Shown one piece after another: positions 1-13,396 of a DNA stretch of 64,000 nt. The first letter of the stretch is position 1; every line of letters begins with the position of its first letter. The position numbers and the translations under genes are program-made. The DNA comes from Georgenia satyanarayanai (GTDB taxonomy: Bacteria; Actinomycetota; Actinomycetes; Actinomycetales; Actinomycetaceae), in the NCBI RefSeq assembly GCF_009193135.1, contig NZ_VUKC01000006.1:1-64000 (forward strand). The letters run 5' to 3'. Under the pieces are notes generated by a model. It was not told the origin of the DNA, did no database searches, and saw nothing but the letters and a program-made list of their open reading frames with translations.

Positions 1-111
1 CGCCTGCACGGCGAGATCGGCCTCCTCCCACCCGCCGAGCTCGAAGCAACCTACTACCGTCAGATCAACGCCCCGGTGAAGGCCGAAGCGTCAGTTCCGA
101 GCCTCCACTAA
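1..111 (+). mobile_element. IS3-family transposase (OrfB), C-terminal 36 residues only
   Basis: The window opens inside a reading frame that ends with TAA at 109-111. The visible 36 residues (RLHGEIGLLPPAELEATYYR then a short tail) match the usual end of IS3-family OrfB integrases, where an arginine-leucine-histidine stretch is followed by a PPAE(F/L)E-x-YY motif. The gene start, the catalytic DDE residues and the left inverted repeat lie outside the window, so I cannot tell whether the element is intact. It borders the first tandem-repeat block, which begins about 12 bases after the stop codon. Recognition rests on a short motif, so confidence is moderate. Confidence 0.7.
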
Positions 112-122
112 ACCCGGCACGA

Positions 123-250
123 GACAGAGTTACCGCCGACAGCTGAGTTGTCGCCGACAGCCGACTCGCCGGCGACAGCCGACCTACCCCCGACAGCCGA
201 CTTGCCGGCGACAGCCGACCTACCCCCGACAGCCGACTTACCGGCGACGG
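123..250. repeat. 18-bp tandem repeat block A, about 7 degenerate units
   Basis: A degenerate 15-base unit is followed by six 18-base units, each beginning GACAGCCGA or GACAGCTGA on the plus strand, with variable 3' halves (for example CTTACCGGC or CCTACCCCC). It is the most diverged block of a family that recurs at 438-650, 54150-54316, 55691-55820 and 63807-63868. Units on this strand are the reverse complement of those in blocks B and D. No protein-coding role is supported. Confidence 0.85.
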
Positions 251-437
251 AGGGTTATCGCGGTACACGTGCCGCAGAAAGCGCACGCGTCGCCGGGCCC
301 ACGCTCCAGTGACCCTCAGCATCCGGCCGGCGGGCGGGCGGATGCGGCATCCGGTGCAGACGCGGGCGTGACCGCGCGCCGTGTCACCGGACGCTGGGCG
401 ACAGTGCAACGCGTGCGCCCGTCGCGGCACGCGCGAT

Positions 438-650
438 CGGCGACAACTTGGGTATCGGCGGCAACTCGGCTGTCGGCGACAACTCGGCTGTCCGCAACTC
501 AGCTGTCGCCGACAACTCGGCTCTCGGCGACAACTCGGCTGTCGGCGACAACTCGGCTGTCGGCGGCAACTCGGCTGTCGGCGACAACTCGGCTCTCGGC
601 GAGAACTCGGCTGTCGGCGACAACTCGGCTGTCGACGACAACTCGGCTCT
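438..650. repeat. 18-bp tandem repeat block B, 12 units
   Basis: Twelve head-to-tail units of consensus CGGCGACAACTCGGCTGT. The fourth unit is shortened to 15 bases; the others differ at a few positions, mainly A/G at base 6 and G/C at base 17. The block lies 62 bases beyond the rbpA stop codon. Because 18 bases is six codons, reading frames stay open across it (NSAVGD, LSATTR and RRQLGC repeats), but these are by-products of the repeat and not genes. The stretch 251-437 between blocks A and B shows no gene or recognisable element. Confidence 0.92.
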
Positions 651-711
651 CGGCGTCTGGGGCGGCCGGCGGCCGCCGAGAGCTGAGGGGAAGAGCTGGG
701 AGCCGCGCTGG

Positions 712-1068
712 TCAGCGCGTGCTGCCGCCGCGGCGGGCGCGCAGGGCGGTGAGGGCCTCCTCGAGGAGGGCCTCACCGTCGGCGTCGGTGCGACGCTCCT
801 TCACGTACGCGAGGTGCGTCTTGTACGGCTCGTTGCGCGGCGGCTCCGGCGGCGCCTCGCGGTCCTGGCCGGCGGGGAGCCCGCAGCGGGGGCAGTCCCA
901 GGTCTCGGGGATGACGATCTCCGGCTCCTTGGCGAAGCTCGGGCTCGTCTCGTGGCCGTTGGCGCACCAGTAGGACATCCGCACCCGCGGGGCGGCCTCG
1001 CCGCGCTCGGCCTCGCCCATGGGCCCCGCACCGACGCGGGACCCCCGGATCGCACTTCCTCCAGCCAT
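712..1068 (-). CDS. rbpA: RNA polymerase-binding protein RbpA
   Basis: RbpA is an actinobacterial transcription factor that binds the principal sigma factor and the RNA polymerase beta subunit and stabilises the open promoter complex. The 118-residue product starts MAGGSAIRGSRVGAGPMGEA, the typical N-terminal tail and core, and keeps C35, H39, C59 and C62 as a probable zinc site, as in the Streptomyces coelicolor protein. The C-terminal helix (about 82-112) is the sigma-binding part. The ATG follows an AGGGAGA ribosome binding site. It is the last gene of the minus-strand cluster that starts at uvrC and lies 15 bases behind secG. Confidence 0.96.
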   Translation of the reverse strand: MAGGSAIRGSRVGAGPMGEAERGEAAPRVRMSYWCANGHETSPSFAKEPEIVIPETWDCPRCGLPAGQDREAPPEPPRNEPYKTHLAYVKERRTDADGEALLEEALTALRARRGGSTR

Positions 1069-1083
1069 GGTGGTTCTCCCTGC

Positions 1084-1326
1084 TCAGACGAAACGCTGCA
1101 TGAGGCCGAGCAGGACGATGGTCATCCCCCACAGCAGGGAGATGCCGATCGTGATGCGGTTGAGGTTCCGCTCGGCGACCCCGGAGGAGCCGATCGAGGA
1201 GCTGATCCCGCCACCGAACATGTCGGAGAGGCCACCGCCCTTCCCCTTGTGCATGAGGATGGACAGGATGAGGAAGATGCTGGTGAGGACCAGCAGCACC
1301 TCGAGAACGATCCGGAGGGCATCCAC
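1084..1326 (-). CDS. secG: Preprotein translocase subunit SecG
   Basis: SecG is the small membrane subunit of the SecYEG channel. The 80-residue product has two membrane helices (about 3-25 and 56-76) joined by the conserved loop MHKGKGGGLSDMFGGG. I chose the GTG at 1326 because AAAGGAG stands about 10 bases upstream and the protein then begins at the first helix. The longer frame up to 1431 adds a 35-residue extension that does not look like SecG. The gene sits between the tpiA terminator and rbpA, a common actinobacterial order. Confidence 0.95.
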   Translation of the reverse strand: MDALRIVLEVLLVLTSIFLILSILMHKGKGGGLSDMFGGGISSSIGSSGVAERNLNRITIGISLLWGMTIVLLGLMQRFV

Positions 1327-1430
1327 GAGCCGGAGGCTCCTTTCGGTGAACGGGCGGGCGGCGGCGCAGCCGCACAACTCGTCAAGGATAGGTGATGACG
1401 GCCTCGTCGTGGACCAACTTGGCCGAGACA

Positions 1431-1473
1431 CGCCACGGTCCCCGGTCGCGGGACGCGCCCGGGGACCGTGGCG
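1431..1473 (-). terminator. Intrinsic terminator hairpin after tpiA
   Basis: A perfect 15-base inverted repeat (CGCCACGGTCCCCGG and its complement, 1431-1445 and 1459-1473) with a 13-base loop begins four bases after the tpiA stop codon. It probably ends the gap-pgk-tpiA transcript and separates it from secG. There is no strong U tract, which is usual for actinobacterial terminators. Confidence 0.85.
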
Positions 1474-1477
1474 GGTG

Positions 1478-2263
1478 TCAGGCGTGCTGCTGGTAGCGGA
1501 CGATCGCCGCGAACTCCTCGGCCTGGAGGCTCGCGCCCCCGACGAGCGCGCCGTCGACGTCGTCCTTGACCATGATCGAGGCGACGTTGCCGGACTTCAC
1601 CGAGCCGCCGTACAGGACGCGGACGGAGTCGGCGACCTCCTGGCCGTAGAGCTCGGCGAGGCGGCCGCGGATCGCGCCGCAGACCTCCTGCGCGTCCTCC
1701 GGGGTGGCGACCTCCCCGGTGCCGATCGCCCACACGGGCTCGTAGGCGATGACCGTCTTGGCGGCGGCCTCCGCGTCGAGCCCGGCGTAGGCGCCGTCGA
1801 CCTGCGCGAGGGTGTAGGACACCTGGTCGCCCGCCTGACGGACGTCCAGGCCCTCGCCCACGCAGATGATCGGGCAGATGCCGTGGGCCAGGGCGGCCTT
1901 GGCCTTGGCACCCACGAGGGCGTCGTCCTCGGCGTGGTACTGACGACGCTCGGAGTGCCCGACGACGGCGTAGCTGACGCCGAGCTTGGCGAGCATCGCC
2001 GCGGAGATCTCGCCGGTGTAGGCGCCCTTCTCGTGCGCGGAGACGTCCTGGGCGCCGTAGCGGACCTCGAGCTTGTCGCCGTCCACGAGGGTCTGCACGG
2101 AGCGCAGGTCGGTGAACGGCGGCACGACGACGACCTCGACGGCCGAGTAGTCGTGCTCCTTGTCCTTGAGCTCCCAGGCGAGCTTCTGCACGAGGTGGGT
2201 GGCCTCGTGGTGGTCGAGGTTCATCTTCCAGTTGCCCGCCATGAGCGGGGTGCGGTTCGTCAT
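1478..2263 (-). CDS. tpiA: Triosephosphate isomerase
   Basis: This enzyme interconverts dihydroxyacetone phosphate and glyceraldehyde 3-phosphate in glycolysis and gluconeogenesis. The 261-residue product has the full set of signatures: substrate-binding N11 and K13 in AGNWKMN, catalytic H103 in VVGHSERR, catalytic E175 in [11 protein letters not shown], and the phosphate-binding YGGSVK motif. The ATG at 2263 is four bases behind the pgk stop, implying translational coupling in a gap-pgk-tpiA unit. Length and motifs are normal for the family. Confidence 0.98.
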   Translation of the reverse strand: MTNRTPLMAGNWKMNLDHHEATHLVQKLAWELKDKEHDYSAVEVVVVPPFTDLRSVQTLVDGDKLEVRYGAQDVSAHEKGAYTGEISAAMLAKLGVSYAVVGHSERRQYHAEDDALVGAKAKAALAHGICPIICVGEGLDVRQAGDQVSYTLAQVDGAYAGLDAEAAAKTVIAYEPVWAIGTGEVATPEDAQEVCGAIRGRLAELYGQEVADSVRVLYGGSVKSGNVASIMVKDDVDGALVGGASLQAEEFAAIVRYQQHA

Positions 2264-2267
2264 GGGC

Positions 2268-3458
2268 TCAGTCTTCCAGAACCGCGACGCCGGGCAGGAC
2301 CTTGCCCTCGAGGAACTCGAGGCTGGCGCCGCCACCGGTGGAGATGTGGTCGAACCTCTCCTCGTCGAACCCGAGCACGCGGACCGCGGCGGCGGAGTCG
2401 CCGCCGCCGACGATCGTGAAGCCGGCGGCGTCCTGCATCGCCTGCGCGACGGCCTTGGTGCCGGCCGAGAAGGCGTCGAACTCGAAGACACCCATCGGGC
2501 CGTTCCACACGATCGTCTTCGCGTCGGCGATCTTCTCGGCGAACAGGCGGCCGGAGTCGGGTCCGATGTCCAGGCCCATCTGGTCGGCGGGGATCGCGTC
2601 GGCGGGGACGACGGTGGCGGGGGCGTCGGCCTTGAACTCCGGCGCCACGACGATGTCGGTGGGCAGGACGATCTCGACGCCGTTGGCCTCCGCGTCGCGC
2701 AGGTAGCCCTTGACCGTCTCGACCTGGTCCTCCTCGAGGAGGGACGTGCCGACGTCGTAGCCCTTGGCGGCGAGGAAGGTGAAGACCATGCCGCCACCGA
2801 TGAGGAGGCGGTCGGCCTTGGTGAGGAGGTTGCCGATGACGCCGAGCTTGTCGGAGACCTTCGAGCCACCGAGGACGACGACGTAGGGCCGCTCCGGGTC
2901 ACCGGTCGCGCGGCTCAGCGAGTCGATCTCCTTGAAGACGAGCTGCCCGGCCGCGTGCGGGAGGCGCTGGGCGACGTCGTAGACGCTCGCCTGCTTGCGG
3001 TGGACGACCCCGAAGCCGTCCGAGACGTAGGCGTCGGCGAGGAGGGCGAGCTCGTCGGCCAGCGCGCCGCGCTCGGCGTCGTCCTTGGAGGTCTCCCGGG
3101 CGTCGAAGCGGATGTTCTCCAGGAGGAGGACCTGGCCCTCCTCGATGTACTGGGCCTTGGCCTTGGCGTCCTCGCCCACGGTGTCCTCCGCGAGGAGCAC
3201 CTCGCGGCCGAGCAGCTCCCCGAGGCGCTTGGCGACGGGCGCGAGGGAGTACTTCGGCTCCGGCGCGCCCTTGGGGCGCCCGAGGTGTGCCGTGACGATG
3301 ACCTTCGCCCCGGCGTCGAGCAGGGCGGTGAGGGTGGGGAGGGCGGCGCGGATGCGGCCGTCGTCGGTGATGGTCGCCCCGTCGAGCGGGACGTTGAAGT
3401 CGGAGCGGACGAGGACGCGCTTGCCGCGCAGGTCGCCCAGGGTGTCGATGGTCTTCAT
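2268..3458 (-). CDS. pgk: Phosphoglycerate kinase
   Basis: Pgk transfers phosphate from 1,3-bisphosphoglycerate to ADP, giving ATP and 3-phosphoglycerate. The 396-residue product has the N-domain substrate motifs [10 protein letters not shown] (about 18-27) and HLGRPKG (about 59-65), the nucleotide-domain [11 protein letters not shown] stretch, and the C-terminal GGGDSAAAV phosphate loop. Length is typical. It lies between gap and tpiA. A large hairpin in the 96-base gap to gap may set the relative levels of the two messages. Confidence 0.98.
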   Translation of the reverse strand: MKTIDTLGDLRGKRVLVRSDFNVPLDGATITDDGRIRAALPTLTALLDAGAKVIVTAHLGRPKGAPEPKYSLAPVAKRLGELLGREVLLAEDTVGEDAKAKAQYIEEGQVLLLENIRFDARETSKDDAERGALADELALLADAYVSDGFGVVHRKQASVYDVAQRLPHAAGQLVFKEIDSLSRATGDPERPYVVVLGGSKVSDKLGVIGNLLTKADRLLIGGGMVFTFLAAKGYDVGTSLLEEDQVETVKGYLRDAEANGVEIVLPTDIVVAPEFKADAPATVVPADAIPADQMGLDIGPDSGRLFAEKIADAKTIVWNGPMGVFEFDAFSAGTKAVAQAMQDAAGFTIVGGGDSAAAVRVLGFDEERFDHISTGGGASLEFLEGKVLPGVAVLED

Positions 3459-3489
3459 GGCTCTCCTAGGAGTCGGTGCGGACGCACGA

Positions 3490-3524
3490 ACGTCCGCGCG
3501 CCGCGTTCGGCGGCACGCGGACGT
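3490..3524 (-). promoter_or_regulatory. Intercistronic stem-loop between gap and pgk
   Basis: ACGTCCGCG (3490-3498) and its exact complement (3516-3524) enclose an inner GCCGC/GGCGGC stem with a GTTC-like loop. The structure lies between the gap stop (3555) and the pgk start (3458). It could be a partial terminator or a processing or stability element that separates gap from pgk message. The pairing is seen directly; the role is inferred. Confidence 0.6.
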
Positions 3525-3554
3525 CCGTGTTCACTGCTGGGTGGAGGCGAAGCC

Positions 3555-4787
<1,233 letters not shown>

Positions 4788-5768
4788 TCAAAGGTCGTAC
4801 ATGTCCGGTGTGAGGACGGCCTCGGTGTCGCCGATGCCGAGCTCCTGGGCGCGCTTGTCCGCCATGGCGAGCAGCCGGCGGATCCGGCCCGCGATCGCGT
4901 CCTTGGTGAGCGGCGGGTCGGAGAGGGCGCCGAGCTCCTCGAGACTCGCCTGCTTGTGCGCCAGACGCAGCTGACCGGCCTGGAGGAGGTGGTCGGGCAC
5001 ACCCTCGCCGAGAATCTCGAAGGCCCGCTCGACGCGGGCGCCGGCCGCGACGGCCGCGCGGGCCGAGCGGCGCAGGTTCGCGTCGTCGAAGTTCGCCAGG
5101 CGGTTGGCGGTCCCGCGCACCTCTCGGCGGGTGCGGCGCTCCTCCCAGATGAGGACGGCGTCGTGCGCGCCCATGCGGGTGAGGAGGGCGGAGATGTCGT
5201 CGCCGTCGCGGACGACGACGCGGTCGACGCCGCGGACCTCGCGCGCCTTGGCGGACACGTCCATCCGGCGGGCGGCGCCGACGAGCGCGAGTGCGGCCTC
5301 CGGGCCCGGGCAGGTGATCTCGAGCGCCGAGGAGCGCCCGGGCTCGGTGAGCGAGCCGCGGGCGATGAAGGCCCCGCGCCATGCGGCCACGGCCTCACCC
5401 ACGCCGCCGGACACGACGCCGGGCGGGAGCCCGCGGACGGGTCGGCCGCGGCCGTCGAGCAGGCCGGTCTGGCGGGCCAGGGACTCCCCGTCCTTGACGA
5501 CGCGCACGACGTAGCGGTTGCCGCGCTTGAGCCCGCCGCCGGAGACGACGACGACGTCGCTGGAGTGGCCGTAGATCTCCGCCATCGACTGGCGCAGGCG
5601 GCGTGCCGCCACGCCGAGGTCGAGCTCGGCCTCGATGACGATGCGTCCGGAGATGATGTGCAGCCCGCCCGCGAAACGCAGCGTGGCCGCGATCTCGGCC
5701 TTGCGCGCGGACATCTTGTCCACCTGCAGCCTGGCCAGCTCGTCCTTGACGGACGCCGTCAACGACAT
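4788..5768 (-). CDS. whiA: Sporulation/cell-division regulator WhiA
   Basis: WhiA is a DNA-binding protein of Gram-positive bacteria. In Streptomyces it controls cell-division and developmental genes together with WhiB. The 326-residue product starts [14 protein letters not shown], has the degenerate LAGLIDADG homing-endonuclease-like domain in its N-terminal two thirds, and ends with a helix-turn-helix region (about 225-310). I chose the ATG at 5768 by family length; the frame is open far upstream but that part overlaps yvcK. It follows yvcK and rapZ in the conserved order. Confidence 0.96.
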   Translation of the reverse strand: MSLTASVKDELARLQVDKMSARKAEIAATLRFAGGLHIISGRIVIEAELDLGVAARRLRQSMAEIYGHSSDVVVVSGGGLKRGNRYVVRVVKDGESLARQTGLLDGRGRPVRGLPPGVVSGGVGEAVAAWRGAFIARGSLTEPGRSSALEITCPGPEAALALVGAARRMDVSAKAREVRGVDRVVVRDGDDISALLTRMGAHDAVLIWEERRTRREVRGTANRLANFDDANLRRSARAAVAAGARVERAFEILGEGVPDHLLQAGQLRLAHKQASLEELGALSDPPLTKDAIAGRIRRLLAMADKRAQELGIGDTEAVLTPDMYDL

Positions 5769-5859
5769 GGCCGACTTCCTCCCGCTCACCGTGCTCCCTC
5801 GTCCCACGGCCCCCGGTCGGGGGCCAGCCTGCACCTTCTCATGCCCTGCGGCCCGATCC

Positions 5860-6858
5860 TCACGGGGACCCCGTGGCCTCGCCCACATCGCCCAGCACGT
5901 CGTCGAACGCGTCGCGGTAGGCAGCGGCGAGCCGCAGGGGGTCGTGGCGGGGCGTCCCGTCGCCGGCCCGCACCTGCCGCAGCAGCACCCGCGCCCCCAG
6001 CGCCCGCGCGGCGGAGAGCAGCCCGTCGATGTCGTCGACGGCGGCCGGGTCGGCGAGGACGACGTCGATGCGCAGGTCCGGCGCGTGCTCGACGAGCGTG
6101 CGCAGGTGGTCGGCGGCCGACATGCCCTCCGTCTCCCCCGGCTGCGTCGAGAGGTTGAGCGTGACGGCGCGCCGCGCGTCGGTCTCGGCCAGCGCCCGGG
6201 CGAGGTCGGGGACGAGGAGGTGCGGGATGACCGACGTGTACCAGGAGCCGGGACCCAGGACGACCCACTCGGCCTCGCGCACGGCACGGACGGCCTCCGG
6301 GTGGGCCGGCGGCTCGTCGGGGATGAGGCGGACCGAGCTGATGTTGCCGCTGGTGACGGCGACCCGGGACTGGCCGCGCACCACCCGCTCCTGCTCCGAG
6401 CCGCCCATCCGGACGCGCGCCTCGATGTCGAGCGGGACCGCCGCCATGGGCAGCACCCGGCCCCGGGCGCCGAGGAGCCGGCCCACCCAGTCCAACCCGG
6501 CGACCTCGTCGCCCAGCAGGTCCCACAGGGCCACGATGAGGAGGTTGCCCAGCGCGTGCCCGTCGAGCGGGCCGGACGAGCTGAAGCGGTGCTGGAGGAC
6601 GTCACGCCACGTGAGGCCCCACTCCGAGTCGTCGCAGAGGGCGGACAGCGCCATGCGCAGGTCCCCGGGAGGCAGCGCGCCGAGCTCGTGGCGCAACCGG
6701 CCGGAGGACCCGCCGTCGTCGGCGACGGTGACGACGGCGGTGAGGGCGCTGCACACGTGGCGCAGCGCCCCGAGGGTGGCGGCCAGGCCGTGCCCGCCCC
6801 CCAGCGCCACGACGCGTGGCCCCCGCCCGCCCGCCGAGGGCCACTGCTCGGCGCTCAC
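5860..6858 (-). CDS. yvcK: Gluconeogenesis factor YvcK/CofD-like protein
   Basis: YvcK-type proteins (CofD-like fold) bind UDP-sugars and affect cell-wall synthesis and growth on gluconeogenic carbon sources. The 332-residue product has the N-terminal loop [14 protein letters not shown], then [13 protein letters not shown] and the [11 protein letters not shown] stretch of the family. It starts with GTG at 6858, and that codon overlaps the rapZ stop in a GTGA arrangement, so the two are translationally coupled. It is followed by whiA after 91 bases. Confidence 0.94.
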   Translation of the reverse strand: MSAEQWPSAGGRGPRVVALGGGHGLAATLGALRHVCSALTAVVTVADDGGSSGRLRHELGALPPGDLRMALSALCDDSEWGLTWRDVLQHRFSSSGPLDGHALGNLLIVALWDLLGDEVAGLDWVGRLLGARGRVLPMAAVPLDIEARVRMGGSEQERVVRGQSRVAVTSGNISSVRLIPDEPPAHPEAVRAVREAEWVVLGPGSWYTSVIPHLLVPDLARALAETDARRAVTLNLSTQPGETEGMSAADHLRTLVEHAPDLRIDVVLADPAAVDDIDGLLSAARALGARVLLRQVRAGDGTPRHDPLRLAAAYRDAFDDVLGDVGEATGSP

Positions 6859-7823
6859 TCCCGCCCCACGTCGCGGTGGAGGGTGCGCACCTGCAGCCCG
6901 CGGCTGCGCAGCTCCTCGCCCATCGCCTCGGAGACGGCCACCGACCGATGGCGCCCGCCGGTGCAGCCGACGGCGATCGTCACGTTGCTCTTCAGCTCGC
7001 GCTCGTAGCCGGCGAGCACGGGCTCGAGGGCGTCGACGTAGCGGTCGATGAACTCCTGGGCGCCGGGCTGGTCGAGGACGTACCGGTTGACCGCCTCGTC
7101 CTTGCCGGAGAGGTGCCGCAGCTCGGTCACCCAGTACGGGTTGGAGAGGAAGCGGACGTCGACGACGTGGTCCGCGTCGAGCGGCAGGCCGTGCTTGAAG
7201 CCGAAGGAGACCAGGGTGATCTGGACGGGCTGGGCCCCCGCCTCCCCCACGCGCTGGCGGATGTGCCGGGCGAGGTCGTAGGGGCTGAACGTCGTCGTGT
7301 CGATGATCGCGTCGGCGCGGCGACGCAGCTCGGCGAGCAGCTCGCGCTCCTCGGCGATGCCGTCGAGGATGCGTCCGTCACCCTGCAGGGGGTGGGTGCG
7401 GCGGACCTGCTCGTAGCGGCGCACGAGCTCGGCGTCGTCGGCCTCGAGGAAGATGATGCGGTAGTCCAGGCCGTGGTGGCGCAGGTCGTCGAGGACGCTG
7501 AGGAGCTCGGCGAAGAACTCCCCGCTGCGGACGTCGACGACGGCGGCGAGCCGCTTCACCCCGCCCCCGGAGGCGGTCATGAGGCGGGCGAGCGGCTCGA
7601 GCATCCGCGGCGGCAGGTTGTCGACGACGAACCAGTCCATGTCCTCGAGGGTGTTGGCCACCCGGGTGCGGCCGGCCCCGGACATCCCGGTGATGATGAG
7701 GAGCTCGCGTCGGTCCGCCTCGGGCGGCGCCGTCTCCGCCTCGAGCAGCGGGATGCCCTCCGGGACGGTCTGCGGTGCTCGCTCGTCGCCCTCACCCGGG
7801 CGCTGTCCTCCTGAGGTGCTCAT
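6855..7823 (-). CDS. rapZ: RNase adapter protein RapZ (P-loop NTPase family)
   Basis: The RapZ/YvcJ family are nucleotide-binding proteins. In E. coli RapZ steers RNase E to the sRNA GlmZ and senses glucosamine-6-phosphate; the actinobacterial role is not settled. The 322-residue product has a Walker A loop GMSGAGRT (46-53), a DMDWFVVDNLP segment, and the C-terminal GCTGGRHRSV motif. I chose the ATG at 7823, four bases behind the uvrC stop, because upstream codons lie inside uvrC. The first 40 residues are a nonconserved acidic extension. Confidence 0.94.
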   Translation of the reverse strand: MSTSGGQRPGEGDERAPQTVPEGIPLLEAETAPPEADRRELLIITGMSGAGRTRVANTLEDMDWFVVDNLPPRMLEPLARLMTASGGGVKRLAAVVDVRSGEFFAELLSVLDDLRHHGLDYRIIFLEADDAELVRRYEQVRRTHPLQGDGRILDGIAEERELLAELRRRADAIIDTTTFSPYDLARHIRQRVGEAGAQPVQITLVSFGFKHGLPLDADHVVDVRFLSNPYWVTELRHLSGKDEAVNRYVLDQPGAQEFIDRYVDALEPVLAGYERELKSNVTIAVGCTGGRHRSVAVSEAMGEELRSRGLQVRTLHRDVGRE

Positions 7824-7827
7824 CACC

Positions 7828-9933
7828 CTAGGATGCCAGGCCCGGCCCGTCCCCGTCGGCGTGCTCGGCGGCTGGGGCCCCGTCCGCGGCCTCGGCACCG
7901 GTGTCCGTGGCCGCGGCGTCGGGCGTGGCCCCGGTGGGCGCGCTCACCTCGTCGGCCGAGGGGCCCGTCGGCGCGGTGGGCGCCGTCCGCAGCGCGTCGA
8001 CGACGGCCTGCGCCGTGCGTGGACCGACGCCCTTGACGGCCGCGATCTCCTCCGCCGTCGCCCTGCGCATGCCGGCGACCGACCCGAACTGGGCGAGGAG
8101 CGCCTTGGCCCGGGTGGGGCCGAGCCCGGGGACGTCGTCGAGGACCGAGCGGGTCATCGCCTTGCTCCGCCGTCCGCGGTGCGCGGCGATGGCGAAGCGG
8201 TGGGCCTCGTCGCGCAGCCGCTGGAGGAGGAAGAGCCCGGGACTGGTGCGGGGCAGCACGAGGGGGAAGTCCTCGCCCGGCAGCCACACCTCCTCGAGCC
8301 GCTTGGCCAGACCGACGAGGGCGACGTCCTCCACCCCGAGCTCCTCGAAGACCCGCTGCGCCGCCGCGACCTGTGGCTGACCGCCGTCGACGACGACGAG
8401 GTTGGGCGGGTAGGCGAAGCGGGTGGGACGCCCCGTCTCGGGGTCGACGGGGCCGGACACGAGCGGCTTGCCGTCGTCGTCGACCGCGCCCTCGCGCGCG
8501 GCGCGGTAGTGGCGGAAACGGCGGGTGAGCACCTCGGCGATGGCCTCGGTGTCGTCCCGCGCGCCGCTGCCGTCCGCGCCGCGGACGACGAACCGGCGGT
8601 AGGCGTTCTTCCGCGGCAGGCCGTCCTCGAAGACGACCATGGAGCCCACCTGGTGGGTGCCCTGGGTGTGGGAGATGTCGTAGCACTCGATGCGGAGGGG
8701 TGCCTCCTCGAGGTCGAGCGCCTCGGCGAGGTCGGCCAGCGCCTGCGACCGGGTGGTGAGGTCACCGGCCCGCCGGGTCTTGTGGAGCACGAGGGCGTGC
8801 TCGGCGTTGCGCTGCACGGTCTGCGCGAGGGCCCGCTTGTCCCCGCGCTGCGGCACCCGCACCGACACGGCAGAACCGCGCAGCCCGCTGAGCCAGTCCG
8901 TCACCTGCGGGAGGTCGGCGGGCAGGACGGGCACGAGCACCTCCCGCGGGACGGCCGAGGTGCGGGCCGACTCGGCCTCGTCGTCGGCGTCCGCGCCGAG
9001 GTCGCCGTAGACCTGCTGGAGGAGCCGCTCGACGAGCTCCGCGTCGGTGGCCTCCTCGACCTTCTCCACCACCCAGCCGCGCTGGCCGCGGACCCGTCCG
9101 TCACGCACGTGGAAGACCTGGACGGAGGCCTCGAGCTCGTCGGAGGCCATCGCGAAGACGTCGGCGTCCGTCCCGTCGGGCAGGACGACCTCGTTCTTCT
9201 CCACGACCCGCTTGAGCGCACCGAGGTCGTCGCGCAGGCGGGCGGCGCGCTCGAAGTCGAGCTCGCCGGCGGCGGCTTTCATGTCGCTCTCGAGACGGCG
9301 CACGAAGGGGCGGGTCTGACCACCCATGAACGCGCAGAAGTCCTCCGCGAGGCGGCGGTGGTCCTCCACGGAGATCCGCCCGACGCAGGGCGCCGCGCAC
9401 TTGTCGATGTAGCCGAGGAGGCAGGGGCGCCCGGAGCGCTCGGCGCGCCGGTACACGCCGTTGGAGCACGTGCGGACCGGGAAGACCCGGAGCATGAGGT
9501 CGACGGTCTCGCGGATCGCCCACGCGTGGCCGTAGGGGCCGAAGTAGCGGTTGCCCTTGCGGCGTGCGCCGCGCATCACCGTGGCGCGAGGCACCGTCTC
9601 GGACATCGTCACCGCGAGGTACGGGTAGGACTTGTCGTCGCGGTACTTGATGTTGAAGCGCGGGTCGTACTCCTTGATCCACGAGTACTCGAGCGCGAGG
9701 GACGCGACCTCGGTCTCGACGACCGTCCACTCGACGGAGGCGGCCGTCGTCACCATCTGCCGGGTCCGCGGGTGGAGGTTGGCGATGTCCTGGAAGTAGC
9801 TGCCCAGACGCGAACGGAGGTTCTTCGCCTTGCCGACGTAGATGACCCGGCCGTGCGCGTCGCGGAAGCGGTAGACCCCGGGCGATGTCGGGATCTCCGA
9901 CGGGCGAGGGCGGTAGGTGGACGGGTCGGCCAT
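7828..9933 (-). CDS. uvrC: Excinuclease ABC subunit C
   Basis: UvrC makes the two incisions around damaged DNA in nucleotide excision repair. The 701-residue product has an N-terminal GIY-YIG nuclease ([18 protein letters not shown], about 17-35), the cysteine cluster typical of the family ([20 protein letters not shown] and CAAPC), a UVR segment, the RNase H-like 5' nuclease (CYDISHTQG and VVVDGGQPQ) and tandem helix-hairpin-helix motifs (about 585-650). The C-terminal 60 residues are an Ala/Asp/Thr-rich tail. First gene of the uvrC-rapZ-yvcK-whiA run; uvrA and uvrB lie within 8 kb. Confidence 0.97.
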   Translation of the reverse strand: MADPSTYRPRPSEIPTSPGVYRFRDAHGRVIYVGKAKNLRSRLGSYFQDIANLHPRTRQMVTTAASVEWTVVETEVASLALEYSWIKEYDPRFNIKYRDDKSYPYLAVTMSETVPRATVMRGARRKGNRYFGPYGHAWAIRETVDLMLRVFPVRTCSNGVYRRAERSGRPCLLGYIDKCAAPCVGRISVEDHRRLAEDFCAFMGGQTRPFVRRLESDMKAAAGELDFERAARLRDDLGALKRVVEKNEVVLPDGTDADVFAMASDELEASVQVFHVRDGRVRGQRGWVVEKVEEATDAELVERLLQQVYGDLGADADDEAESARTSAVPREVLVPVLPADLPQVTDWLSGLRGSAVSVRVPQRGDKRALAQTVQRNAEHALVLHKTRRAGDLTTRSQALADLAEALDLEEAPLRIECYDISHTQGTHQVGSMVVFEDGLPRKNAYRRFVVRGADGSGARDDTEAIAEVLTRRFRHYRAAREGAVDDDGKPLVSGPVDPETGRPTRFAYPPNLVVVDGGQPQVAAAQRVFEELGVEDVALVGLAKRLEEVWLPGEDFPLVLPRTSPGLFLLQRLRDEAHRFAIAAHRGRRSKAMTRSVLDDVPGLGPTRAKALLAQFGSVAGMRRATAEEIAAVKGVGPRTAQAVVDALRTAPTAPTGPSADEVSAPTGATPDAAATDTGAEAADGAPAAEHADGDGPGLAS

Positions 9934-9938
9934 GCCCC

Positions 9939-10424
9939 TCAGCCTACGTGCGCCTCCCGGGCGGGCGGCGCCGGCTGCACCCGCACGGGGCAGCTGAGGG
10001 AGCGGGCGATGTGGTTCTGCACGCGGGCGTCCTCGTGGAGGCGAGCGGCCGCCTCCTCGCTGATGGGATCGGCGTAGGTCACCCGCGGGCGCAGCACGAC
10101 GTCGGAGAACGGACCCGAGTTGGCCCCCTCGACGCGCTCGGTGGCCGTCGCGACGTCGGTGTAGCCGACGACGACGACGCCCCGCGCCGCCGCGGTGCGC
10201 AGGAACCACAGCATCTGCGACTGGGAGACGGCCCCGACGAAGAGCTCCTCGGCACGGTACCGGGACACGTCGGCAGCCACCTTGCGGTCGGAGGTGGCGA
10301 GCAGGGTCGGCTTGCCCTCCACCCGCACCTCGTGGTCGCGGGAGTAGGAGGTGTAGCTCCGCGTCCCGGTGTCGTCCGCGCCGGTCCAGTCGACGGTCAC
10401 CGTGTAGGTGTGGAGTGCGCCCAT
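9939..10424 (-). CDS. OsmC family peroxiredoxin-like protein
   Basis: OsmC/Ohr proteins detoxify organic hydroperoxides through a pair of conserved cysteines. This 161-residue product begins [23 protein letters not shown] and has the OsmC-like alpha/beta layout, including the PTLLATSDR segment and the long helix [24 protein letters not shown]. Only one cysteine is visible (in SLSCPVRV near residue 144), and the normal first Cys position in the helix reads QSQML. It may therefore lack classical peroxidase chemistry. It ends five bases before the uvrC start (same strand). Confidence 0.85.
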   Translation of the reverse strand: MGALHTYTVTVDWTGADDTGTRSYTSYSRDHEVRVEGKPTLLATSDRKVAADVSRYRAEELFVGAVSQSQMLWFLRTAAARGVVVVGYTDVATATERVEGANSGPFSDVVLRPRVTYADPISEEAAARLHEDARVQNHIARSLSCPVRVQPAPPAREAHVG

Positions 10425-10471
10425 GGTGTCACCCTAGCCCGGGGTGACCGTCGTCACGTCGGCTTCGCGGC

Positions 10472-13312
<2,841 letters not shown>

Positions 13313-13345
13313 CCGGCGATGATACGAGCACCGCCGCTCGCGCGC

Positions 13346-13361
13346 CTGTACGTGTGTTCGA
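13346..13361. promoter_or_regulatory. Candidate LexA (SOS) box upstream of uvrA
   Basis: CTGTACGTGTGTTCGA read on plus, or TCGAACACACGTACAG on the uvrA strand, matches the Gram-positive and mycobacterial SOS consensus TCGAAC-N4-GTTCGA with mismatches only in the distal half (GTAC for GTTC). It sits 22-37 bases upstream of the uvrA -10 element TATCAT (13319-13324), where LexA would block RNA polymerase. uvrA is a classical SOS gene. The divergent gene at 13397 could share the site. Confidence 0.6.
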
Positions 13362-13396
13362 CGTCACGGGCGTGCCGCGACTGGCAGGATCGGGTC

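Noticed and set aside
438-650. CRISPR array
   Set aside because: Units are contiguous 18-mers with no unique spacers between them, and no cas genes lie in the window.
269-1395. Long plus-strand frames with NSAVGD, LSATTR or RRQLGC peptide repeats
   Set aside because: They arise because the 18-base DNA unit is six codons long, so frames stay open. They then run antisense through rbpA and secG and have no RBS or conserved part.
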